Below are positions 1 to 5,797 of a DNA stretch of 8,797 nt, piece by piece. The notes beneath the pieces are model-generated. The model saw only the letters and a program-made list of their open reading frames with translations, did no database searches and had not been told where the DNA came from. A program made the translations under genes and the position numbers. The DNA is from Alphaproteobacteria bacterium (GTDB lineage Bacteria; Pseudomonadota; Alphaproteobacteria; Puniceispirillales; UBA1172). Every line of letters starts with the position of its first letter. The first letter of the stretch is position 1. The stretch covers positions 8,947 to 17,743 of the forward strand of contig JAGWAQ010000014.1 of NCBI GenBank assembly GCA_021296375.1, written 5' to 3'.

Positions 1-590
1 GATTCAGCAAAAAACGCCTCTTTCGGGCGATAGGTGACGTCCTCTTCCGCCGCCCGTTCCGGCGTCAGGTTTTGCGACCATGCAATGACATTCATGCCAT
101 AGGCCTGCCCCAGCCTGGCGACCGCTGAACCAAGACGGCCCAACCCCAGAATGCCCAGAGTCGCGCCGCGCAGATCACGCCCCGATCGGGTTTGCCAATC
201 GCCAGTCGCCATCGCCATCGCATCGGTCACGAGGTTGCGCGCCAGCGCCCCGATCAGGGTCATGGCCAGTTCCGCTGTGGCATGCCCCGGCGAAGGGGTG
301 CCGGAGACGACAATCCCGCGCTCGGCGCAGGCCGTCAGGTCAATCGCCGCGTTGCGCATGCCGCTGGTGATCACGGCCTTGAGCCGCGGCAATTGCGCCA
401 GCACTTCTGCTGAAAACAGCGAGCGTTCGCGCATCACGCAAATCACCTCATAAGGCGCAAGGCGGTGGACAAGATCCGCCCCGCTGACGCTATCTGAAAA
501 GATATCCACCTGATGATCAGGGGACAGCCGGGTCCAGTCGGCACTGGTGGCGGCATCCCCCGTCCAGTCGTCAAGCACGGCAATTTTCAT
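1..590 (-). CDS. D-isomer-specific 2-hydroxyacid dehydrogenase, 3' end outside window
   Basis: This gene is open through the left edge, so about 196 N-terminal residues are visible of a family usually near 310-330. It should encode a cytosolic NAD(P)H-dependent oxidoreductase that interconverts 2-keto acids and D-2-hydroxy acids. The protein starts MKIAVLDDW. A first substrate-domain segment contains VMRERSLFSAEVLAQLP and SGMRNAAIDLTA, typical of this family. The dinucleotide-binding fold follows with LRGATLGILGLGRLGSAVA, whose GLGRLG is the expected GxGxxG turn. The catalytic Arg, Glu and His would lie beyond the window and cannot be checked. The ATG at 590 is preceded by AAGGAG (598-603 on the plus strand), a strong ribosome site. 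It is divergent from the ureohydrolase gene across 146 bp. The exact substrate is unknown; glyoxylate/hydroxypyruvate reductase and phosphoglycerate dehydrogenase relatives are all possible. Confidence 0.9.
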   Translation of the reverse strand, partial: MKIAVLDDWTGDAATSADWTRLSPDHQVDIFSDSVSGADLVHRLAPYEVICVMRERSLFSAEVLAQLPRLKAVITSGMRNAAIDLTACAERGIVVSGTPSPGHATAELAMTLIGALARNLVTDAMAMATGDWQTRSGRDLRGATLGILGLGRLGSAVARLGQAYGMNVIAWSQNLTPERAAEEDVTYRPKEAFFAE

Positions 591-736
591 GTCATATCTC
601 CTTAGTTCAGATCATCGGATGGTCATGGCTATTGATATGGCAACAATCGCGGCAATTGACAATCCCGCCCCTCAGCCCCAGGCTGGTCTTTATCAAAGAT
701 CCGCAGCATCATCGATCCGCATAAGGAGAGGCCACC
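591..736. promoter_or_regulatory. Divergent spacer between dehydrogenase and ureohydrolase genes
   Basis: This 146-bp spacer must hold the promoters of two divergent genes. Each start has a clear ribosome site: CTCCTT at 598-603 (AAGGAG on the minus strand) and AAGGAG at 723-728. On the minus strand, TTGTCA (662-657) followed after 17 bases by CATATC is a weak sigma-70-like candidate for the dehydrogenase. I find no convincing -35/-10 pair for the ureohydrolase and no recognisable guanidine riboswitch. The divergent layout suggests shared regulation, but no operator is evident. Confidence 0.4.
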
Positions 737-1714
737 ATGGCACAAGAACACGACGCCAGCATGATGAACAACCTTTATTGGTGGGGCATCCCCACCTTGT
801 TCCGTTGCCCGAATGAGGCCGTGGATGGCGCCGATATCGCTCTTGTTGGGGTTCCCCATTCCGCTGGCAATGGCACGACGGAACGTGACCAGCACCTCGG
901 CCCTCGGGCGGTGCGGAACGTCTCCTCGGTGCAGAGGCGCGTCCATGGCGGGTTTCAGCTGGACCCCTGGTCGGCGGCAAAAATCGTCGATGCCGGTGAT
1001 GTGCCTTTCCCGAAAGCCAATGACAACGAAGACTGCATCGAACGCATCACCGCGTTCTATAAAGACATTGACGCAAAAGGGGTGCGGCCGGTGTCCATTG
1101 GCGGTGATCATTCGATCACCGGCGGGATCGTCCAGGCGCTTGGCGGCGGCACCATCACGGGGGGAGAGCCGGTATGTTTCCTTCATCTTGATGCCCATAC
1201 CGATGTCTTCACCAAGGTTGATCATTTCCTGGGGGCGAAGAAATCCGCCGCCCATTGGGGGGCTTACCTCGCTGACCAGGGGCAGGTTGACCCCCATCAT
1301 TCGATGCAGATCGGTCTTCGCGGCCACCCCCGCACCCTTGACTGGCTGCAGCCGTCCTATGATTACGGCTATAACGTCGTGACCATGGCGGAATACCGCA
1401 AGCGCGGGGCGGCCGATGTCATCCAGCAAATCAAGACCGTGCTGGACGGGCGCCCTGTCTACATCACTTTTGATCTGGATTGCCTTGACCCCACCATTGC
1501 CCCGGGGGTGTCGAACCTTGAGCCGGGGGTTTGCGGCTTCAGCATTGATGAAGCGGTGGAACTGCTCCATGCCGTGCGGGGGATGAATATCGTCGGCGGC
1601 GATGTTGTCTGCCTGATGCCAACCAAGGATTACCCCAATCAAATGACGGCCATGGTGGCGGCGGCGGTGATGTTTGAAATGGTGGCGATGATCGCTGAGA
1701 ACACCTCAAGTTAA
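737..1714 (+). CDS. Ureohydrolase of the agmatinase/arginase superfamily
   Basis: This 325-residue protein matches the length and motif order of metal-dependent ureohydrolases, cytosolic enzymes that hydrolyse a guanidino group and release urea. All six expected binuclear metal ligands are visible: H125 in GGDHS (122-126), D152, H154 and D156 in DAHTD, and D246 and D248 in FDLDCLDP. The N-terminus has LYWWGIPTLFRCPN and GNGTTERDQHLGPRAVR. The substrate loop reads APGVSNLEPG rather than the common APGTGTPE, although a Glu (E262) is kept. Because of this, the substrate (agmatine, guanidinobutyrate, guanidine or another) cannot be assigned, and I give no gene symbol. The ATG at 737 follows AAGGAG with 8-base spacing. 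Its neighbour downstream is an ammonium transport/PII pair, which fits a nitrogen-scavenging role by inference. A 20-bp tandem duplication follows the stop. Confidence 0.9.
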   Translation: MAQEHDASMMNNLYWWGIPTLFRCPNEAVDGADIALVGVPHSAGNGTTERDQHLGPRAVRNVSSVQRRVHGGFQLDPWSAAKIVDAGDVPFPKANDNEDCIERITAFYKDIDAKGVRPVSIGGDHSITGGIVQALGGGTITGGEPVCFLHLDAHTDVFTKVDHFLGAKKSAAHWGAYLADQGQVDPHHSMQIGLRGHPRTLDWLQPSYDYGYNVVTMAEYRKRGAADVIQQIKTVLDGRPVYITFDLDCLDPTIAPGVSNLEPGVCGFSIDEAVELLHAVRGMNIVGGDVVCLMPTKDYPNQMTAMVAAAVMFEMVAMIAENTSS

Positions 1715-1720
1715 ACATGT

Positions 1721-1760
1721 CCCCCCGTTAAGCGCATAAGCCCCCCGTCAAGCGCATAAG
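1721..1760. repeat. 20-bp tandem duplication after the ureohydrolase stop
   Basis: Two head-to-tail 20-bp copies, CCCCCCGTYAAGCGCATAAG, lie at 1721-1740 and 1741-1760. They differ at one position only (T at 1729, C at 1749). They begin six bases after the ureohydrolase stop codon and lie about 100 bp before the likely amtB start. No inverted-repeat character or U-tract is evident, so it does not look like a terminator. Confidence 0.95.
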
Positions 1761-1862
1761 CATGACGGATCAAGAATATCTTTGACCTTTCTGAGAATAC
1801 CTTTTAAGAGATTCAACAAAATTTTTAGACATTCACCAACTTTTACCGCGAAAGTGCCTCCA
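1761..1862 (+). promoter_or_regulatory. AT-rich leader upstream of amtB
   Basis: This stretch between the tandem duplication and the preferred amtB start is AT-richer than its surroundings. TTGACC at 1782-1787 is a fair -35 box, but the best -10 after 17 bases (TAAGAG, 1805-1810) is poor. I looked for a sigma-54 site (GG-N10-GC, TGGCAC-N5-TTGC), which would be expected for a nitrogen-starvation operon, and did not find a convincing one. An upstream TTG at 1782 is in frame with amtB, so part of this stretch could in principle be translated. Confidence 0.35.
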
Positions 1863-3158
1863 ATGACGATTAATTCCTGCCATGTTTTTCGCCGCTTGCC
1901 TGCCGTGCTGGTGGCGATGCTGTTTCCATCCCTTGCCTTTGCGGCCACCGATAGCGGGGATACCGCCTGGATTTTGACCGCCACGGCGCTGGTGCTGTTC
2001 ATGACCTTGCCCGGGCTGGCGCTGTTTTATGCCGGTCTTGTGCAGTCAAAAAATGTCGTCTCTGTGCTGATGCATCATTTTGCGCTGGCCTGCATCCTGT
2101 CGGTCACCTGGGTGGTGCTGGGGTACAGCCTGGCTTTTTCCGGTGATGGCGCCTGGGTCGGGGATCTCGGCGGGCTGATGATGGCGAACATCACCACCGA
2201 AACCCTGAACGGCACTATTCCGGAAAGCGTTTTTGCCGCCTTCCAGATGACCTTTGCCATCATCACCCCGGCGCTCATTATCGGCGCTTATGTTGAGCGG
2301 ATGAATTTTGCCGCTGTGCTGGCTTTTTCCGTTGCCTGGCTGCTGGTTGTTTACGCCCCCGTCACCCATTGGGTTTGGGGCGGCGGCATCATGGCCTCAT
2401 GGGGCGTGATGGATTTTGCCGGCGGCATCGTTGTTCACACCACGGCGGGCACCGCCGCGCTGGTGATCGCCCTGGTGCTGGGCAAACGTGTCAATTTCCC
2501 GCAATCCGTGGCGCCGCCACATAGCCCGGTGCTGACCATGATCGGCGCGTCCATGCTGTGGATCGGGTGGTTTGGTTTTAACGGTGGTTCAGCCCTGAGC
2601 GCCGGTCAAGGCGCGGGCATGGCCCTGCTGGTGACTCATATTGCCGCCGCCATTGGTGCCCTTGTCTGGATGTTCATCGAATGGTTCCGTTTTGGCCGTC
2701 CGTCCGTTGTTGGCGCGGCAACGGGCATGGTCGCTGGCCTCGCCACGGTGACGCCGGCATCTGGCTATATCGGCGTGCCCGGCGGCATCATCCTCGGCCT
2801 TGGGGGGGGCGTGATCTGTTATTACGCCGTTGACCTGATCCGCGGCAAGCTGAAGATCGACGATTCCCTTGATGTCTTTGCCGTCCATGGTGTCGGCGGT
2901 ATTCTGGGCAGCCTGCTGGTGGCTTTCCTCGCGCTCGAAGCCTTTTCCGGCGGCGGGCTGGCGGAAGATGTCACCGCCACTGGCCAGTTCATGGTTCAGC
3001 TGAGTGGCGTCATTGTCACCGCCATCTGGACTGCCCTTGCGACTTTTGTCATTCTGAAGATCATCGGCATGTTCACCGCCTTGCGCGTCAGCAAAGACGT
3101 TGAGGTCGAGGGCCTTGACCTCGCCCAGCATGGTGAGCGCGGCTACCACAACACCTGA
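1863..3158 (+). CDS. amtB: Ammonium transporter, AmtB family
   Basis: This is an inner-membrane trimeric channel for ammonium/ammonia uptake. From the ATG at 1863 it has 431 residues, normal for the family. Residues 1-28 look like a cleavable signal peptide ending SLAFA, as in E. coli AmtB, and about eleven membrane helices follow. Landmarks aligned to E. coli AmtB from memory are present: outer-gate Phe F127 (FQMTFA) and F239 (WFGFNGG), site-S1 W172 and S243, D184 in DFAGG, and the twin pore histidines H192 (VVHTTA) and H342 (VFAVHGVGG). The cytosolic tail ends EGLDLAQHGERGY, the segment that contacts GlnK, so PII control is expected. An in-frame TTG 27 codons upstream (1782) would extend the protein ahead of the signal peptide; I prefer the ATG although its ribosome site is weak. 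It is followed after 12 bp by glnK, forming an operon. Confidence 0.96.
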   Translation: MTINSCHVFRRLPAVLVAMLFPSLAFAATDSGDTAWILTATALVLFMTLPGLALFYAGLVQSKNVVSVLMHHFALACILSVTWVVLGYSLAFSGDGAWVGDLGGLMMANITTETLNGTIPESVFAAFQMTFAIITPALIIGAYVERMNFAAVLAFSVAWLLVVYAPVTHWVWGGGIMASWGVMDFAGGIVVHTTAGTAALVIALVLGKRVNFPQSVAPPHSPVLTMIGASMLWIGWFGFNGGSALSAGQGAGMALLVTHIAAAIGALVWMFIEWFRFGRPSVVGAATGMVAGLATVTPASGYIGVPGGIILGLGGGVICYYAVDLIRGKLKIDDSLDVFAVHGVGGILGSLLVAFLALEAFSGGGLAEDVTATGQFMVQLSGVIVTAIWTALATFVILKIIGMFTALRVSKDVEVEGLDLAQHGERGYHNT

Positions 3159-3170
3159 TCGGAGGATGTC

Positions 3171-3512
3171 ATGAAATATATCATTGCCATCATCAAGCCA
3201 TCACGACTTGATGACACCCACGCCGCCCTGACGGAAATCGGCATCAGCGGGCTGACCGTTACCGAAGTGCGGGGCTATGGACGTCAACGCGGCCAGACGG
3301 AAATTTACCGCGGGGCGGAATATTCCATCGCCTTCGTGCCCAAGGTGAAGCTGGAAATCGCGGTCGATGACAAGATCGCCGATGACGTCGTGGACACCAT
3401 CCGCAAGGCGGCCCATACCGACAAGATCGGCGATGGCAAAATCTTCATCCTTGATCTCAAGGACGCCCTGCGCATCCGCACCAATGAAATGGGGGTCGAT
3501 GCCCTCAATTAA
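3171..3512 (+). CDS. glnK: Nitrogen regulatory protein PII, GlnK type
   Basis: This 113-residue protein has the full length and motifs of a PII signal protein, a cytosolic trimer that senses 2-oxoglutarate and ATP/ADP and blocks AmtB when nitrogen is ample. The T-loop reads GQTEIYRGAEYSIAFVPK with Y51, the usual uridylylation site. Q39 and K58, used in ATP/2-oxoglutarate binding, are present, as are G87, K90, R101 and R103 of the nucleotide pocket. The usual TGKIGDGK motif reads TDKIGDGK, with D84 instead of Gly. The ATG at 3171 has a perfect GGAGG (3161-3165) five bases upstream. The gene lies 12 bp after amtB, and a strong terminator follows. Assignment as GlnK rather than GlnB rests mainly on the amtB neighbour. 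Confidence 0.95.
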   Translation: MKYIIAIIKPSRLDDTHAALTEIGISGLTVTEVRGYGRQRGQTEIYRGAEYSIAFVPKVKLEIAVDDKIADDVVDTIRKAAHTDKIGDGKIFILDLKDALRIRTNEMGVDALN

Positions 3513-3591
3513 GGGCGGAAATAAAATCTTCCGTGGAAATATTGACATTTCCCCCGTGAAAACCATTTTTGGGGCATAACCTCCCCAACTC

Positions 3592-3635
3592 GGAGTGGCT
3601 ACGAACCGATACCGGTTCAGCCACTCCTTTTTTTT
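3592..3635 (+). terminator. Rho-independent terminator of amtB-glnK
   Basis: A long hairpin ends in eight T residues. The outer stem is GGAGTGGCT (3592-3600) with AGCCACTCC (3619-3627). After a 2-base AC bulge, the inner stem GAACCG (3603-3608) pairs with CGGTTC (3613-3618) around the loop ATAC. TTTTTTTT occupies 3628-3635. It lies 79 bp after glnK and acts on plus-strand transcripts; there is no T-run on the minus side. Confidence 0.95.
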
Positions 3636-3665
3636 GTGTTTTTTCAGACTCTTGGCATCAGGGGC

Positions 3666-3971
3666 TTACGCCTCAAAGCCGTAATCACGGATAACTTCCG
3701 CCACCCGCAGGCGGTAGGAGGCGAAAATCCCGGCTTTTCCTTCGGCCTGGGCTTTCTGGTGTTCAACATTTCGCTTCCAGTTCAGGATCGAGGCCTCGTC
3801 TTCCCATGTCGACACCGACACGACTTTATTTTCATGGGTCAGGCTTTCGTAGCGTTCAATGGAAATGAACCCCGGCTGCGACTGGATTTCCTCGCGCATC
3901 AGCCCCGCCAGTTCAAAATACCGGTCCTTGACCCCATCCTTGACGGTAAATTCAAAAATCTCCATATGCAT
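3666..3971 (-). CDS. Antibiotic biosynthesis monooxygenase (ABM)-like small protein
   Basis: This 101-residue protein resembles the ABM family of dimeric alpha+beta barrels, small cytosolic proteins that include quinone-type monooxygenases and haem-degrading relatives. Visible features are the first strand MEIFEFTVKDG, PGFISIERYES (33-43), VSVSTWEDE (51-59), then W65 and H71 in a helix, and a closing strand YRLRVAEVIRDYG. No Asn/Arg/Trp haem-monooxygenase triad can be asserted. I chose the ATG at 3971 because AAGGGGGTG lies at proper spacing upstream. A longer version from 4031 would read through a tandem repeat and has no good ribosome site. A second ATG at 3965 is a minor alternative. It is divergent from the DUF2256 gene, with a 17-bp repeat array between them. 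The substrate is unknown. Confidence 0.85.
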   Translation of the reverse strand: MHMEIFEFTVKDGVKDRYFELAGLMREEIQSQPGFISIERYESLTHENKVVSVSTWEDEASILNWKRNVEHQKAQAEGKAGIFASYRLRVAEVIRDYGFEA

Positions 3972-4007
3972 GGCCAGCACCCCCTTGTTGTTCAGAAGAT
4001 GTAGCGT

Positions 4008-4073
4008 AACACATGATCTACCGGAACACATGATCTACCGGACACCTGATCTACAGAACACATATTTTACCGG
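4008..4073. repeat. Four-copy ~17-bp tandem array in a divergent promoter region
   Basis: Two perfect 17-bp copies of AACACATGATCTACCGG sit at 4008-4024 and 4025-4041. A shortened variant ACACCTGATCTACAG (4042-4056) and a diverged copy AACACATATTTTACCGG (4057-4073) follow. The array lies 37 bp ahead of the monooxygenase-like gene start (minus) and 45 bp before the DUF2256 start (plus). It therefore occupies the space where both promoters would be expected. Confidence 0.95.
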
Positions 4074-4117
4074 ATACGGGGCGGCAGAGGGTCAAGATCA
4101 CGCTTGAAGGCGGGGAA

Positions 4118-4303
4118 ATGCGGGTTATTTCTACCTTTGATATGGCCAAGATGATCAAAAAAGCAAACCTGCCGTCGAAACCCTGCCTTTATTGCGGGCT
4201 GGATTTCGCCTGGCGGAAGAAATGGGCAAAAGTCTGGGATGAGGTGCGCTATTGCTCCGAACGCTGCAAGCGCGAAGCGAAAGCCGCCTCCCGCAAAGGT
4301 TAA
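4118..4303 (+). CDS. DUF2256-type small zinc-ribbon protein
   Basis: This 61-residue basic protein has four cysteines in the pattern C23-x2-C26 ... C46-x3-C50, enough to bind one zinc ion. Between them lies WRKKWAKVWDEVRYCSERC, which I recognise as the DUF2256 signature. The family's function is unknown; I recall its genes often lying near photolyase/cryptochrome-like genes, but cannot verify that here. The ATG at 4118 is preceded by GAAGGCGGGGAA, a fair ribosome site. An internal ATG at 4142 lacks one. The gene converges on the split-photolyase operon, and its stop codon lies inside the 32-bp composite repeat. A nucleic-acid or protein-binding adaptor role is only a guess. Confidence 0.8.
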   Translation: MRVISTFDMAKMIKKANLPSKPCLYCGLDFAWRKKWAKVWDEVRYCSERCKREAKAASRKG

Positions 4304-4370
4304 TCCGCTCGCAAGGGTTAACTCGCAAGGGTTAATCCGCTTGCAAAGGTTAACTCGCAAGGGTTAATCT
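4292..4370. repeat. Composite tandem repeat, 32-bp period, spanning two convergent gene ends
   Basis: Five copies of the core GCAARGGTTAA start at 4293, 4311, 4325, 4343 and 4357. They alternate between an 18-bp unit (CGCAARGGTTAATCCGCT) and a 14-bp unit (YGCAARGGTTAACT). This gives two 32-bp super-units (4292-4323 and 4324-4355, three mismatches) and a partial third. The first TTAA supplies the TAA stop of the DUF2256 gene (4301-4303). The last supplies, on the other strand, the TAA stop of the oxidoreductase gene (4366-4364). No terminator-like hairpin with a T-run is seen. Confidence 0.95.
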
Positions 4371-5347
4371 CTTGCGTGCAAATGATCCAGCAGTGCCGTG
4401 GCGCTGTCAAAAGCCGCCTCGACCCGGCCCTTCAGGCACCAGTCCCCGATGGCGTAAAGCCCGGCGGCGTCATCAGAACAGAACGCCTCCCCCAATGGCG
4501 TTTCCGTGGCGGCATAGCGCCAGCGGTGGAAACTGCTCAGTTGAGCGGCAGCAGCATCAATACCGGTCAGCCGCGCAAGCTCATCCCGCATGATGGTGTT
4601 GATCTCATCAGGGTCATGCTCCACCCGCGGCTCAGCCCAGCTGTTGTTGGCCTGGACCACAAGGCTGAAGCCTGACTTGCGCCCCGGCTTTGATGAATTG
4701 ACGGCAATAAACCCCAAAGGCGACCCTTCAACAAACGCCCCGCCATAGGGCAGGTCAATCGGCTTGTCATACCCCAGCATCAGGGTAAAGCAAGCCAGCA
4801 TCTTGACGGCACCAAGGCGCGGTTTAGGGGCAAAATCATCGGGCATGATCGCCATGGTCTGGGCGGCGGGAATGGCGGTGATGACGCGGTCAAAACAGCC
4901 CTTGTCATGGCCGGATTTATCGGCCAGACGCCAGCCCTGCTGATCACGTCTGATGGCGGCGATCTCCACCTCATGCCGCACCGTGATCCCGTCCAGAAAA
5001 CTTTTCGCCAGTGCGGTCATGCCGGGGCAAGCGACATAAGCTTCGGTCTGGCGCGGGGCGGTGGCACCCGTCGCCGCCATATCCACCATCGGGGCGTCCC
5101 AGCGCTGGACAATGCCCTGATCCTTGAGGGGGGCAAGGGCGCGGGCAAATTTTTCGCCGCGAATGGTGAAATATTGCGCCCCATGGTCAAAAGCGTATTC
5201 ACCCCCTTCGGCGCTTTGCCGCCTGCGGGTGCACATCCGCCCTGCCGTGCCGCGGGATTTTTCAAACACCGTCACGTCATGGCGGGGGGCCAGCCCCGCC
5301 GCCGCCGTTGCCCCCGCAAGGCCCGACCCGATGATCGCGATCTTCAT
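4364..5347 (-). CDS. Renalase-like FAD/NAD(P)-dependent oxidoreductase
   Basis: This 327-residue flavoprotein begins MKIAIIGSGLAGATAA, a GxGxxG Rossmann turn at 7-12. The ribose-binding E30 of FEK and SRGTAGRM (31-38) follow, then FDHGAQYFT (53-61), a signature of renalase-like amine-oxidase-fold proteins. The C-terminus carries the second FAD motif, AIGDWCLKGRVEAAF (299-313). Its reaction is unknown; relatives oxidise reduced nicotinamides or amines. It is the last gene of the split-photolyase operon: its ATG overlaps the previous gene's stop by 4 bp (ATGA), with GGGAG just upstream, so translation is probably coupled. That position makes it a candidate electron donor or redox partner for the photolyase-like FAD protein, which is inference. 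Its stop codon is supplied by a repeat unit. Confidence 0.88.
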   Translation of the reverse strand: MKIAIIGSGLAGATAAAGLAPRHDVTVFEKSRGTAGRMCTRRRQSAEGGEYAFDHGAQYFTIRGEKFARALAPLKDQGIVQRWDAPMVDMAATGATAPRQTEAYVACPGMTALAKSFLDGITVRHEVEIAAIRRDQQGWRLADKSGHDKGCFDRVITAIPAAQTMAIMPDDFAPKPRLGAVKMLACFTLMLGYDKPIDLPYGGAFVEGSPLGFIAVNSSKPGRKSGFSLVVQANNSWAEPRVEHDPDEINTIMRDELARLTGIDAAAAQLSSFHRWRYAATETPLGEAFCSDDAAGLYAIGDWCLKGRVEAAFDSATALLDHLHARD

Positions 5348-5796
5348 GATGATCTCCCGAAACTATCCCCGAATAAATCCGGTGTGCCGCCATGGGGCTG
5401 CATGGCGGAAGATTTCGCTTTGTTCCAGTAGCGGAAGAACCGCCGCAGGTCAGGCGTCCCCGACAGATGGGCAAAAACCTCATCTTCCACCGTCGTCAAT
5501 TCCAGCCTGGCGCGCAGGGCGGTCATGATGTCCCGCAAATATGGGTTGGGGCTGGCGGCGGTGGTGATGCCGCCGCCTTGCGCCAGCTCAAGCAGCAACG
5601 CCGGGGTCGAGCCTTGATAAATCGTCACCGGCAGATCAGTCAGCGCTTCATAGATAAAGACCTTCTGCTTAAAGCCCATCGACATGCTGTTCATGTAGTC
5701 CTTGTCCCAAATGAACACCGCCTCCCCCTTGCCTTCGGTAAACACCGGGTGGTCCGCGCGCAGGCATTCGTCATGAATCCAGATCAAATCTGTCAT
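5344..5796 (-). CDS. Free-standing photolyase N-terminal (Rossmann-like antenna) domain
   Basis: This 150-residue protein matches only the N-terminal alpha/beta half of DNA photolyases. It has a first strand LIWIHDECLRADHPVF, equivalent to the usual VWFRxDLRxxDNPAL. AVFIWDKDY (26-34) follows, and then a helix with KQKVFIYEALTDLPV. QGSTPALLLELA corresponds to the region where photolyases have GDP...L, and a short tail has FFRYWNKA (120-127). In photolyases this domain packs on the FAD domain and can hold an antenna pigment. No FAD-binding helical domain is present here; that half is encoded by the gene 1 bp upstream. The ATG at 5796 has AGGAG at good spacing. The longer frame from 5856 lies inside the upstream gene and is not preferred. 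Divergence from classical photolyases is strong, so pigment binding is uncertain. Confidence 0.75.
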   Translation of the reverse strand: MTDLIWIHDECLRADHPVFTEGKGEAVFIWDKDYMNSMSMGFKQKVFIYEALTDLPVTIYQGSTPALLLELAQGGGITTAASPNPYLRDIMTALRARLELTTVEDEVFAHLSGTPDLRRFFRYWNKAKSSAMQPHGGTPDLFGDSFGRSS

Positions 5797-5797
5797 T

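Noticed and set aside
591..736. Guanidine riboswitch upstream of the ureohydrolase
   Set aside because: I looked for the conserved loop motifs and paired stems of the known guanidine riboswitch classes and saw none. The spacer is short and also serves the divergent gene.
629..1642. Long 337-codon minus-strand open frame opposite the ureohydrolase
   Set aside because: It lies wholly antisense to a gene with intact catalytic motifs, and its protein has no recognisable domain; it is a composition shadow.
1782..1862. N-terminal extension of AmtB from a TTG codon
   Set aside because: It would place 27 basic residues before a good signal peptide, and the stretch looks like a promoter or leader. 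The ATG at 1863 is the better start, though its ribosome site is weak.
2589..3149. 186-codon minus-strand frame inside amtB
   Set aside because: It is antisense to conserved AmtB helices, has no family features and no promoter context.
3535..3552. Small hairpin GGAAAT-ATTGAC-ATTTCC after glnK
   Set aside because: The stem is only six AT-rich pairs with no T-run; the much stronger hairpin at 3592-3635 is the terminator.
3972..4031. 20-residue N-terminal extension of the ABM-like protein
   Set aside because: It reads through tandem repeat units and lacks a ribosome site, whereas the ATG at 3971 has one and starts at the family's first strand.
4008..4370. CRISPR-like array reading of the 17-bp and 32-bp repeats
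   Set aside because: The units are contiguous, with no unique spacers of constant length and no cas genes nearby.
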